From positions 1 through 34,962 of the forward strand of contig LFLF01000027.1 of the NCBI GenBank assembly GCA_001184395.1: a stretch of DNA of 34,962 bases. The letters are read 5' to 3'. Origin of the DNA: Candidatus Paraburkholderia calva. GTDB lineage: Bacteria; Pseudomonadota; Gammaproteobacteria; Burkholderiales; Burkholderiaceae. This document shows positions 27,355 through 34,962 of this stretch, in pieces (within the stretch, counting starts at the first letter, position 1; every line of letters starts with the position of its first letter). The position numbers and the translations under genes are program-made. A model generated the notes under the pieces. That model saw only the letters and a list, made by a program, of their open reading frames with translations. It did no database searches and had not been told where the DNA came from.

Positions 27355-29337
27355 ATGTTTGCGATCGAATCGGTTCTTCACGAAAAACGCGTGTTCCCGC
27401 CGTCGGAAAAAGCCATGGCGGGCACGGCCATTTCCGGCATGGACGCTTACCAGGCGCTCGCCCAGCAAGCCGAACGAGATTACGAAGGCTTCTGGGCCGG
27501 CCTTGCGCGCGAGATGCTCATCTGGCGCAAGCCCTTCACCAAGGTGCTCGACGAATCGAAGGCGCCTTTCTATAAGTGGTTCGAGGACGGCGAGCTGAAC
27601 GCGTCATACAACTGCCTCGACCTTCACGTGGAAGCGGGCCGCGGCAACGACAACGCGATCATCTTCGAATCCGACGACGGCACCGTTACCAACGTCACGT
27701 ATCAGGACCTGCTCGAGCGCGTGTCGCGCCTCGCCAATGCGCTCAAGAAGCGCGGCGCGAAGAAGGGCAATCGCGTCGTCATCTACATGCCGATGTCGGT
27801 CGAAGGAGTGGTAGCCATGCAGGCGTGCGTGCGGATCGGCGTCACGCATTCGGTCGTGTTCGGCGGCTTCTCGTCGAAGTCGCTCAACGAGCGCCTGGTC
27901 GACGTCGGCGCGGTCGCGCTGATCACCGCAGACGAGCAGATGCGCGGCGGCAAGCTGCTGCCGCTTAAGAGCATCGCCGATGAAGCGCTCGCCGCCGGCG
28001 GCTGCGAGAACGTGAAGAACGTCATCGTCTACAAGCGCACGGGCGGCAAGGTCGCGTGGACCGAAGGCCGCGACGAGTGGATGCAGGAGATCGTCGCGGA
28101 CGAATCGCCCGCCTGCGAGCCGGAATGGGTCGGCGCGGAGCATCCGCTGTTCATCCTCTACACGTCGGGTTCGACCGGCAAGCCGAAAGGCGTGCAGCAC
28201 AGCACGGCGGGCATTTTGCTGTGGGCCGCGCAGACCATGAAGTGGACCTTCGACATGAAGGCGGGCGACATCTTCTGGTGCACGGCGGATATCGGCTGGA
28301 TCACGGGACATAGCTATATCGCGTACGGGCCGCTCGCCATCGGCGCCACGCAGGTCATGTTCGAAGGCGTGCCGACCTACCCGAACGCGGGCCGCTTCTG
28401 GGAGATGATCCAGCGGCACAAGGTCACGGTGTTCTACACCGCGCCGACGGCAATCCGCTCGCTGATCAAGGCGTCGGAAGCGGATGCGAAAGTGCATCCG
28501 AAGAGCTACGACCTGTCCACCTTGCGCATCCTCGGCACGGTCGGTGAACCGATCAATCCCGAAGCGTGGATGTGGTATCACGAGAACGTCGGCGGCGGGA
28601 AGTGCCCGATCGTCGATACGTGGTGGCAGACCGAAACCGGTGGCCACATGATCACGCCGCTGCCGGGCGCGACGCCGCTCGTGCCGGGCTCATGCACGCT
28701 ACCGCTGCCGGGCATCATAGCCGCCATCGTCGACGAAACCGGTCAGGACGTGCCGAACGGGCAGGGCGGCATTCTGGTCGTCAAGCGGCCGTGGCCGTCG
28801 ATGCTGCGTAACGTGTGGGGCGACCCGAAGCGCTATCAGACCAGCTACTTTCCCGAGGAGCTCGGCGGCAAGCTGTACCTCGCCGGCGACGGCGCGGTGC
28901 GCGACAAGGACACCGGCTACTTCAGCATCATGGGCCGGATCGACGACGTGCTGAATGTGTCCGGTCACCGTCTCGGCACGATGGAAATCGAATCGGCGCT
29001 GGTGGCGAATTCGATGGTCGCGGAAGCTGCCGTCGTCGGCCGTCCGGACGACACCATGGGCGAGGCCGTGGTCGCGTTCGTCGTGCTCAAGCGTGCGCGT
29101 CCGGAAGGTGGCGAAGCCAAGCAGATCGCAACGGAACTGCGCAATTGGATCGGCAAGGAAATCGGTCCGATCGCCAAGCTCAAGGACATTCGCTTCGGCG
29201 AGAATCTGCCGAAGACGCGTTCGGGCAAGATCATGCGCCGCCTGCTGCGCTCGCTCGCGAAGGGCGAAGAGATCACGCAAGACGTGTCCACGCTTGAGAA
29301 TCCCGCCATCCTCGACCAACTCGGCGAAGCGCGTTAA
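27355..29337 (+). CDS. acs: Acetyl-CoA synthetase (AMP-forming)
   Basis: 660 residues. [18 protein letters not shown] (about 269-286) is the ATP-binding P-loop and [16 protein letters not shown] (423-438) the core adenylation motif. [20 protein letters not shown] is the hinge and CoA region. [11 protein letters not shown] carries Lys625, the lysine acetylated by Pat-type enzymes. It makes acetyl-CoA from acetate, ATP and CoA through acetyl-AMP in the cytosol. ATG 27355 ([20 protein letters not shown]) matches the usual start and follows GAGAGG; the ORF is open 237 bases upstream, but that stretch does not look coding. The gene is intact, whereas its likely uptake partner downstream is destroyed. 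Confidence 0.95.
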   Translation: MFAIESVLHEKRVFPPSEKAMAGTAISGMDAYQALAQQAERDYEGFWAGLAREMLIWRKPFTKVLDESKAPFYKWFEDGELNASYNCLDLHVEAGRGNDNAIIFESDDGTVTNVTYQDLLERVSRLANALKKRGAKKGNRVVIYMPMSVEGVVAMQACVRIGVTHSVVFGGFSSKSLNERLVDVGAVALITADEQMRGGKLLPLKSIADEALAAGGCENVKNVIVYKRTGGKVAWTEGRDEWMQEIVADESPACEPEWVGAEHPLFILYTSGSTGKPKGVQHSTAGILLWAAQTMKWTFDMKAGDIFWCTADIGWITGHSYIAYGPLAIGATQVMFEGVPTYPNAGRFWEMIQRHKVTVFYTAPTAIRSLIKASEADAKVHPKSYDLSTLRILGTVGEPINPEAWMWYHENVGGGKCPIVDTWWQTETGGHMITPLPGATPLVPGSCTLPLPGIIAAIVDETGQDVPNGQGGILVVKRPWPSMLRNVWGDPKRYQTSYFPEELGGKLYLAGDGAVRDKDTGYFSIMGRIDDVLNVSGHRLGTMEIESALVANSMVAEAAVVGRPDDTMGEAVVAFVVLKRARPEGGEAKQIATELRNWIGKEIGPIAKLKDIRFGENLPKTRSGKIMRRLLRSLAKGEEITQDVSTLENPAILDQLGEAR

Positions 29338-29424
29338 GCCTGTCACGACCGCCGCTCGTTCTTCCGGTCGAGCGCGGCGGTCTATCCGTATTGCCTGCGT
29401 CGTGCGGTTTTGTTAAAAAGCCGC

Positions 29425-29602
29425 ATGTCCGATTCCGCCAACACGACTCTTCCCGCGCCGCCCGTCTCGGCGGCGATGGCGCGCGCATCGCCGCTACTGG
29501 CGCTTCAATGTCGCGTTGATCGTCGTGTATATCGTGCTGATGCAGATCACCTATGCGCGTCTTCTGCGTGCCGCCCGCTCGGACGCGCGCAACGCGGCAT
29601 GA
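29425..29602 (+). pseudogene. DUF4212 small subunit of a sodium-solute symporter, truncated
   Basis: MSDSANTTLPAPPVSAAMAR is the family N-terminus. After a one-base shift the text reads HRRYWRFNVALIVVYIVLMQ and ends ITYARLLRAARSDARNAA, with TGA 29600-29602. The normal protein has a long middle part with the first two helices between the FNVALI and VVYIVLMQ segments. Here they are joined directly, so about 50 residues were deleted, probably by recombination between similar Ile/Val-coding stretches. The stop overlaps the ATG of the symporter gene as ATGA, showing the original operon. Confidence 0.8.
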
Positions 29603-31566
29603 AGCTCACGAACCGGCTCATTCTCTCGTACGCGCTTTATACGCTCGGCTTTCTGCTGTTCATCTTCCTGATGGAGCGCATCGAGCGCGCGACCGGGCCG
29701 GGCATGTGGATCGGTTACGTGTTTCTTTTTGTACCGATCGTGGTCTATGCGGTGATCGGCCTCTTGTCGCGCACCTCCGATCTCGTCGAGTACTATGTTG
29801 CCGGCAGACGTGTGCCGTCGGCGTTCAACGGCATGGCGATGGCGGCAGACTGGTTGTCGGCGGCATCGTTCATCGGCCTTGCGGGGTCGATCTACGCGAG
29901 CGGCTACGACGGCCTCGCCTACGTGATGGGCTGGACCGGCGGCTATTGCCCTCGTCGCGTTCCTGCTCGCGCCTTACGTGCGCAAGCTCGCGCGCTACAC
30001 GATTCCCGATTTTCTCGGCACGCGCTTTTCCAGCAATCTCGTGCGCGGGCTCGCGGCCATCGCCGCGATTTTGTGCTCGTTCGTCTATCTGGTCGTGCAG
30101 ATTCAGGGCATCGGGCTGATCGCGTCGCGCTTCATCGGCATCGAGTTTTCAATCGGCATCTTCTGTGGGCTGGCGGGCATTCTCGTGTGTTCGTTTCTCG
30201 GCGGCATGCGCACGGTGACGTGAACGCAGGTCGCGGCGCAGTACATCATCCTGATTGCGGCGATGCTGATTCCCGTGTCGATGATCGCGCATCGAGAAGG
30301 GCTCGGCTGGCTGCCGCAACTGAACTATGGCGGTTTGATGGAGCGCGTGGAGAAGCGCGAATGCGAGGTCGCCGTTTCGCCCGACGAAGCACGCGTGCGC
30401 GCTGACTACGAGCGTCAGGCGTCGCGGATGCAGCAGCGCATCGACGCATTGCCGCAGTCGTTTCACGACGAGCACGCGCGTCTGGTCGGGGAAATCGCCG
30501 ACCTGCGCCGCCACAATGGGCCGCTGTGCGAAATCGATGCCCGCGAACGCGATGCGCTGACCGACCGTGTGGCGGCCCCCATGCCGATGACCGAGGCGTT
30601 CGCGCCCGGCTCCTCGGGCGACGAGACGCCGCGCACGCACCAACTGAATTTCCTGTCGCTCCTGCTGTGTTTGTCGATCGGCACCGCGAGCCTGCCGCAC
30701 ATCCTCACGCGCTACAACACGACGACGTCGGTGGCGTCGGCGCGGCGCTCGGTCGGCTGGACGCTGTTCTTCGTCGCCCTGTTCTATCTGACGATGCTGG
30801 CGGTGCTCATCAAGCACGAGATATTGACCGGGCTCGTCGGCCATCGATTCGCGGATTTGCCGCAATGGGTCACACAGTGGCGGCGCGTGGAGCCGTATCT
30901 GATCCGCATCAGCGATGTGAACGGCGACGGCGTCGTCCGCTGGGCGGGTATCCGATGCAGCCGGACATGGTGGTGCTCGCGGCTCCCGAGATCGCGGATC
31001 TGCCTTACGTGATATCCGGGCTGATCACGGCGGGAGCGCTGGCCGCCGCGCTCTCGACGGCCGATGGCCTGTTGCTGACCATCGCCAACGCCCTGTCGCA
31101 CGATGTCTATTACTGCATGGTGGACCGCCGCGCGACGAATCAGCGGCGCGTGACCATCTCCTCGAAGATTCTGCTGCTCGGCGTGGGCGCTGCTGGTGTC
31201 GTATGTCGCTTCGCTCAATACCGGGAACATTCTGTTTCTGGTGAGCGCGGCGTTTTCATTGGCGGCGTCGAGTCTGTTCCCTGCGCTGGTACTCGGCGTG
31301 TTCTGGAAGCGCACCACGCAGCGCGGCGTGGTTGCGGGTCTGGCCTATGTATTTATTACATCGTGTCGACGTATCCGTTTTTCATGCAACTGACGGGTTT
31401 CGCCGGGCCGCGCTAGTTCGGCATCGAGCCGATCGGTTCGGGCGTGTTCGGCATACCGGCGGGCTTTGCGGTGGCGATCGTGGTGAGCCTGCTGGACCGC
31501 AAGCCGGATGCGTACACGCGCGCACTGGTCGATTACATTGTCATCCTTAAGTCACAGAAACGGTAG
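29599..31566 (+). pseudogene. Sodium:solute symporter (ActP/VC2705-like), broken
   Basis: The start MKLTNRLILSYALYTLGFLL and EYYVAGRRVPSAFNGMAMAA are in frame. An extra T at about 29946 shifts to LVAFLLAPYVRKLARYTIPD. TGA at 30221-30223 replaces Trp in the RTVTWTQVAAQYIIL region. LCLSIGTASLPHILTRYNTT follows in the same frame. Further shifts near 30953, 31190 and 31350 carry DMVVLAAPEIADLPYVISGL, SYVASLNTGNILFLVSAAFS and YIVSTYPFFMQLTGFAGPR. A TAG at 31414-31416 stands where Trp is expected before FGIEPIGSG. With DUF4212 this family takes up acetate-like solutes with sodium. Four frameshifts and two nonsense codons leave no functional permease. Confidence 0.92.
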
Positions 31567-31582
31567 CAGGATGCGCGGAAGT

Positions 31583-31591
31583 TGGTATAAT
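31583..31591 (+). promoter_or_regulatory. Extended -10 promoter of tRNA-Ser
   Basis: TGGTATAAT: a consensus TATAAT (31586-31591) with TGn before it, 11 bases upstream of the mature tRNA 5' end. No good -35 is seen, which is usual for extended -10 promoters. It sits directly after the ruined symporter gene. Confidence 0.7.
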
Positions 31592-31602
31592 CATAACCGT
31601 CC

Positions 31603-31692
31603 GGAGAGATGGATGAGTGGTTTAAGTCGCACGCCTGGAAAGCGTGTATAGGGTAAAACTTATCGGGGGTTCGAATCCCCCTCTCTCCGCCA
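31603..31692 (+). tRNA. tRNA-Ser (anticodon GGA)
   Basis: A class II tRNA. Acceptor GGAGAGA (31603-31609) pairs with TCTCTCC (31682-31688), discriminator G, CCA encoded. The D-arm is GATGAGTGGTTTAAGTC. The anticodon stem CACGC/GCGTG surrounds loop CTGGAAA, with GGA at 31637-31639, reading UCC and UCU. A long variable arm (about 31648-31664), as expected for Ser, is followed by the T arm GGGGGTTCGAATCCCCC. All stems are intact. Confidence 0.97.
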
Positions 31693-31938
31693 GAATAACG
31701 TCAAGAATCAAGCACTTAGTTATCTTACGGTGCAATTTATTATTTGGCTGTTTTTTGTCTATTTTCTTCTCCGAATCGCACGACATTCGCGGCACGTTCG
31801 CATTGAATTTGGTCACTGCCTGTAAATGCGCTTGTCCTTGCCTCTTTATGCGAGCAAGTATCGTAAATGCCGCGAGTATGATTCCGCTCGATGCTAACAA
31901 CACGCTCGCCGCGTCGACACTGAAGGGGTAACTCTCAC

Positions 31939-34807
31939 CTAAATCAACGACTGTCGCGCTGCCAACAGAACAGCCTTCAACTCGGCATTGTCGGCGGGCT
32001 TGGGCAAGTGCCCGTCAAACGAGGCAGCGAGCGTCTGCTGCCGATCTACATCCTGCCCACGGCCAGTCGATCATCCGCATTGGCGGCTGCACCGGCAAAT
32101 CGCTGCGCAAACGTCGCGCGACCTCGAATCCGTCCATTCCAAGCATGGCCAAATCGAGAAGAACCAGATCTGGTCTGCGACGATGCGCGCTTTCCAACGC
32201 CTGCTTGCCTTGCCGCCATAGGCTGCCTCGGTGTCGTGGCCATCCAGCCACAGTAGTTCGGCCAGCGCGTCGGCGCCATCGCTTCTGTCGTCCACGTCCA
32301 CCACGAGCACCCGCAAGGGCCGGCCTGAAAAGGCCGATTTCACCTCGGCGACATCGGATAGATTGATCGCCGTATCGAACACCGTTATCGGCAGACGCAC
32401 GGCGAATGCGCTCCCTCGGCCCGTTCTTCCTTCGCTGGCCGCAGTGACGCTGCCACCATGCATCTCGACGAGCTGCTTGACTAGCGAGAGCGCGATGCCC
32501 AATCCGCCCGCCGAATACGCCTGCTAATCGCGGACCTGCGCGAAGAGATCAAACACGCGGTGCAGCGAAGCATGTGGGAATGCCGATCCCGGTGTCGCTG
32601 ACTTCGATCAACGCATGCTCACTCTCCCGAGCAATGCGCACCGTGATACAGCCGCCGGCATCCATGTACTTGGTGGTATTGGACAGCAGGTTGGACACCA
32701 CTTGGGTTAGTTGAACCGCATCGCCTCGTACGGCTAGTCCTGAGTCAGTTTCATCAATGACGGTCATCCGATGGCTCTTGCGTTCGGCTTCAGGACGACA
32801 GGCATCGAGCACCAGATTCACTACGTCGCGCGGCTTCACGAGTTCGGCGTTGAGTTTGATCTTGCCGGTAGCGATGCGGGCAACGTCAAGCAAATCGTCG
32901 ACGAGATGGACGAAATGTGAAGTTGACGGTCGCTGCGGGCGAACAGTTCCTTCGTCAACGCCGCATGTCCGATCGGCTGTTGCCGATCTTGTAGACGAGT
33001 AGCGCCAGACCGTTGCGCAGTTCGTGCGCCAATACAGCAAGGAACTGATCTTTGCGACAGTCGGCGTCATGCAGCGCAGCCTCGGCGCGAGCACGCTCCA
33101 TCGCGGCCCAGGTTCTTTCGGCCGCTTCCTCCAGGAGACGGAGTTCTTCGCGCGTCCATGCTCTCGGTCACGTTGTCGCAACCACCAAAGCCCAGACGTA
33201 ATTGCGCTCGCCGCGTCGCAATGGGGTCACGAGTAACGCGCCGATCCGCATCGCAAGTAGTGAGCATCTGTTGATGTTCGAAAGCGCGGCCTCGCACGCG
33301 ATGTCTGAATAAAACAGGGGCTGTGTTCCCATCCGGGACATCGAATCTGGAAAGTTCTGTAAGCGCGATATTCCCCTTCCACCGACAGCAGATCATGGCG
33401 CCGGTATTCGAACTCGGCCCAGCTTCTCTCAACGTCGCGCGACAATCGCACGATGTAGCAACGGTCCACGCCCAATTGCTCGCCGAACAGCCGCGTGGCC
33501 ACGCGCCCGATGGTGTCGGGCCGCAACTCGACCCGCAAGACATCACTGAGCCTCAACAAAAAGACTGCCTCTCTTCCTGCTCGCGCAGCGTCTGCTCGGC
33601 GCGCTTTCTTTCGGTGATGTCGTTGAAGACGAAAGAGTTGTAAATTCCTGCGCGCGCCTACCGGCGAGACGAACGCCGTGTACCAACGGCCAATCTGCTC
33701 GACCTGATACTCCATGCGAGTAGCCTTGCCCGAGAAAGCGACCGCCGCAAACCGGTCCAGCCATCCCTCCATGCGCGGAAAGATTTCGGACACCCGCTTG
33801 CCTACGACATTGTCGAGCCGGTCTGCCGTTGATAGGCGTTGTTGACCTCGAGCATGACAAAGTCGATGGCCTTGCCGTTGTCGTCCAGGATCATCTGGAT
33901 CGTGCAGAATCCCTCGTCTATCGAGTTGAAGAGGAGCCGGAACTTCCTGTCACTCTCGCGCTTGGCGTCCTCGGTGGAGATGCACTGTGTGATGTTGCTT
34001 GCCGATCCGAACCATTCCCTGATTTCACCGTCTGGTCCGAGCAGCGGCACGGCACGCGAGAGCACCCAGCCCACGGCATCGTCGGCCAGTTCGAACAGCG
34101 ACTTGTCGCGGATGGCCGCGTCAATGGCGTGGCGTACCGCGGGCAGGTCGTCGTGAATGTACTTCCTTACCCAGTCCTCGATAGGCGCTGCGGTGTTGGC
34201 GAGGGTTTGGCTGTCCAGTTGAAACATGAGCCGCCAGTCCCGGCTCATGCGGTAGATCGAGTTGCCACCTGGTGTTACCAGCGCGCGGAACCTCGCTTCG
34301 TTCAGCTGCAATTGCGCATTGGTTGCATCGCGCTCGCGTTCGGCTTGCCCGGCACGATGCCTGGCTGTCGCATCGACCGTCACGTTCAGCAATCCGGCGA
34401 CGGCGCCCGACTTGTCCCGCATCGGCAAGTATGAGAAGTTCCACCACGTGTCCTCTGCGAAGCTGTGCTGGTGCATCACGAGCGGCATGTCGCCGAAGGT
34501 GACCGTTTCGCCAGCGAAGACTTGCTCCACCAATGGCTCGATGTCCTGCCAGATATCGGGCCACGCCTCACTGAAGGGAATGCCGAGCGCGCACGGGTGA
34601 TGATCTCTCAGCATCGGGACGTAGGCATCGTTGTACAGGACGATTTTCCGGGGTCCCCAATTGCATGGCGTGTCCTGATGCCAGGATCAGATCGACAGCG
34701 CTTTTTAAGCTAAACGGCCATTGCTCGATGGGACCGAGTGGCGTTGCTGCCCAGTCCCGCGCGCGAATGAGGCGAGACATCTCGCCGTTACTATGCGGCC
34801 AATCCAT
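31939..34807 (-). pseudogene. Hybrid PAS-GAF sensor histidine kinase with receiver domain, broken
   Basis: In order from 34807: SRLIRARDWAATPLGPIEQW (start of a PAS-type input domain), then after a shift ALGIPFSEAWPDIWQDIEPL and the PAS segment with DDAVGWVLSRAVPLLGPDGE. A third PAS region follows (EGWLDRFAAVAFSGKATRME), then a GAF-like part (RVATRLFGEQLGVDRCYIVR). The H-box QFLAVLAHELRNGLALL still carries the phospho-accepting His (33024-33026). The ATPase part is VVSNLLSNTTKYMDAGGCIT, EVSDTGIGIP and [18 protein letters not shown]. The receiver [20 protein letters not shown] has the phosphoryl-accepting Asp. Every few hundred bases the frame changes, and TAG (32524-32526) interrupts before the last ATPase motif. 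At least six lesions; clearly dead. Confidence 0.9.
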
Positions 34808-34829
34808 GATGAACTTCGCGATCTCTTAG

Positions 34830-34962
34830 GGCAATGCTGATTAAGTCCACCATTAGTGCTTGTCAGGTGTTATAGAGCGCACGTGCAAGGAGAAAGGCAA
34901 ACGACGATGAAGCAGCAGACGCTGGCGATGGCCGCGGATCAAGGTGCGGGGTTCGAGACTTG
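34830..34962 (+). mobile_element. IS5-family insertion sequence, left end (runs off window)
   Basis: The transposase N-terminus at 34907 and the preceding GGCAATGCTGATTAAGTCC at 34830 fit the end of an IS5-group element. TTAG at 34826-34829 matches the YTAR target duplicated by this group, so I place the boundary there. Only 22 bp separate it from the start of the dead histidine kinase. The other end is outside the window, so inverted repeats and duplication cannot be verified. Confidence 0.6.
34907..34962 (+). CDS. IS5-family transposase, first 18 codons
   Basis: ATG 34907 is preceded by AAGGAGAAAGG. The visible peptide MKQQTLAMAADQGAGFET is the characteristic N-terminus of a common Burkholderiaceae IS5-family (DDE) transposase. 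It differs from the relic at the left edge of the window, so at least two IS types are present. Completeness of the rest is unknown. Confidence 0.7.
   Translation, partial: MKQQTLAMAADQGAGFET

Noticed and set aside
27604-28647. 347-codon ORF antisense to acs
   Set aside because: Typical high-GC shadow: His/Arg/Asp-rich, no start signal, fully overlapped by an unmistakable Acs.
31693-31938. Integrase or phage attachment remnant after tRNA-Ser
   Set aside because: tRNA-Ser genes are common integration sites, but the 3' end is not duplicated nearby and no integrase motif is visible; the AT-rich patch alone is not enough.

Overview
The window looks like chromosome from a high-GC betaproteobacterium of the Burkholderiaceae, nearest in style to Paraburkholderia or Caballeronia. 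The support is the protein sequences themselves: minCDE, a 399-residue aromatic aminotransferase, UvrB, FtrABCD, HemP, Bfd/Bfr and propionyl/acetyl-CoA synthetase. The striking property is decay. About half of the recognisable genes are broken by nonsense codons, frameshifts, short duplications or deletions, while cell division, repair, wall-precursor and some iron genes beside them are clean. This mixture resembles an eroding host-associated genome, for example the leaf-nodule Burkholderia symbionts. That taxonomic reading is inference. Some single-base indels could be sequencing errors, but stop substitutions, lost catalytic residues and a deletion fusion cannot be explained that way.

Layout. 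1-2.7 kb: an IS5-family transposase relic, about 700 bp without a recognisable gene, a small membrane protein and a ruined ClC channel gene. 2.8-4.7 kb: intact minC-minD-minE on the minus strand. 4.9-9.2 kb: a GNAT gene, a broken second-type map, two lipoproteins, a lutB relic and a small one-helix protein, with three clean terminators. 9.2-13.0 kb: intact tyrB and uvrB, divergent. 13.1-24.1 kb: an iron region with intact ftrABCD, hemP, bfd and bfr (plus murI), a very good Fur box before bfd and a weaker one before ftrA. Between them lie decayed hbpS-like, osmC, pirin, LysR, exbB and exbD genes. 24.2-26.9 kb: a chimeric ORF joining a UPF0114 membrane protein to the C-terminal part of class I fumarase, and a broken EamA exporter. 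27.3-31.6 kb: intact acs followed by a ruined DUF4212/sodium-solute symporter pair. 31.6-35.0 kb: tRNA-Ser(GGA), a ruined hybrid histidine kinase, and a fresh IS5-family element starting just upstream of that kinase.

How it works together. The iron genes suggest a cell that keeps Fur-controlled inner-membrane iron uptake (FtrABCD) and iron storage/release (Bfr/Bfd). It has lost this copy of the ExbB/ExbD energiser, which TonB-dependent siderophore and haem receptors need. Central carbon genes show the same pattern: acetate activation (Acs) is intact, while its neighbouring uptake permease, this fumarase and a lactate-oxidation subunit are gone. I found no CRISPR array, phage module, toxin system or biosynthetic cluster. 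The most novel items are the UPF0114-FumA chimera and the selective pattern of decay.
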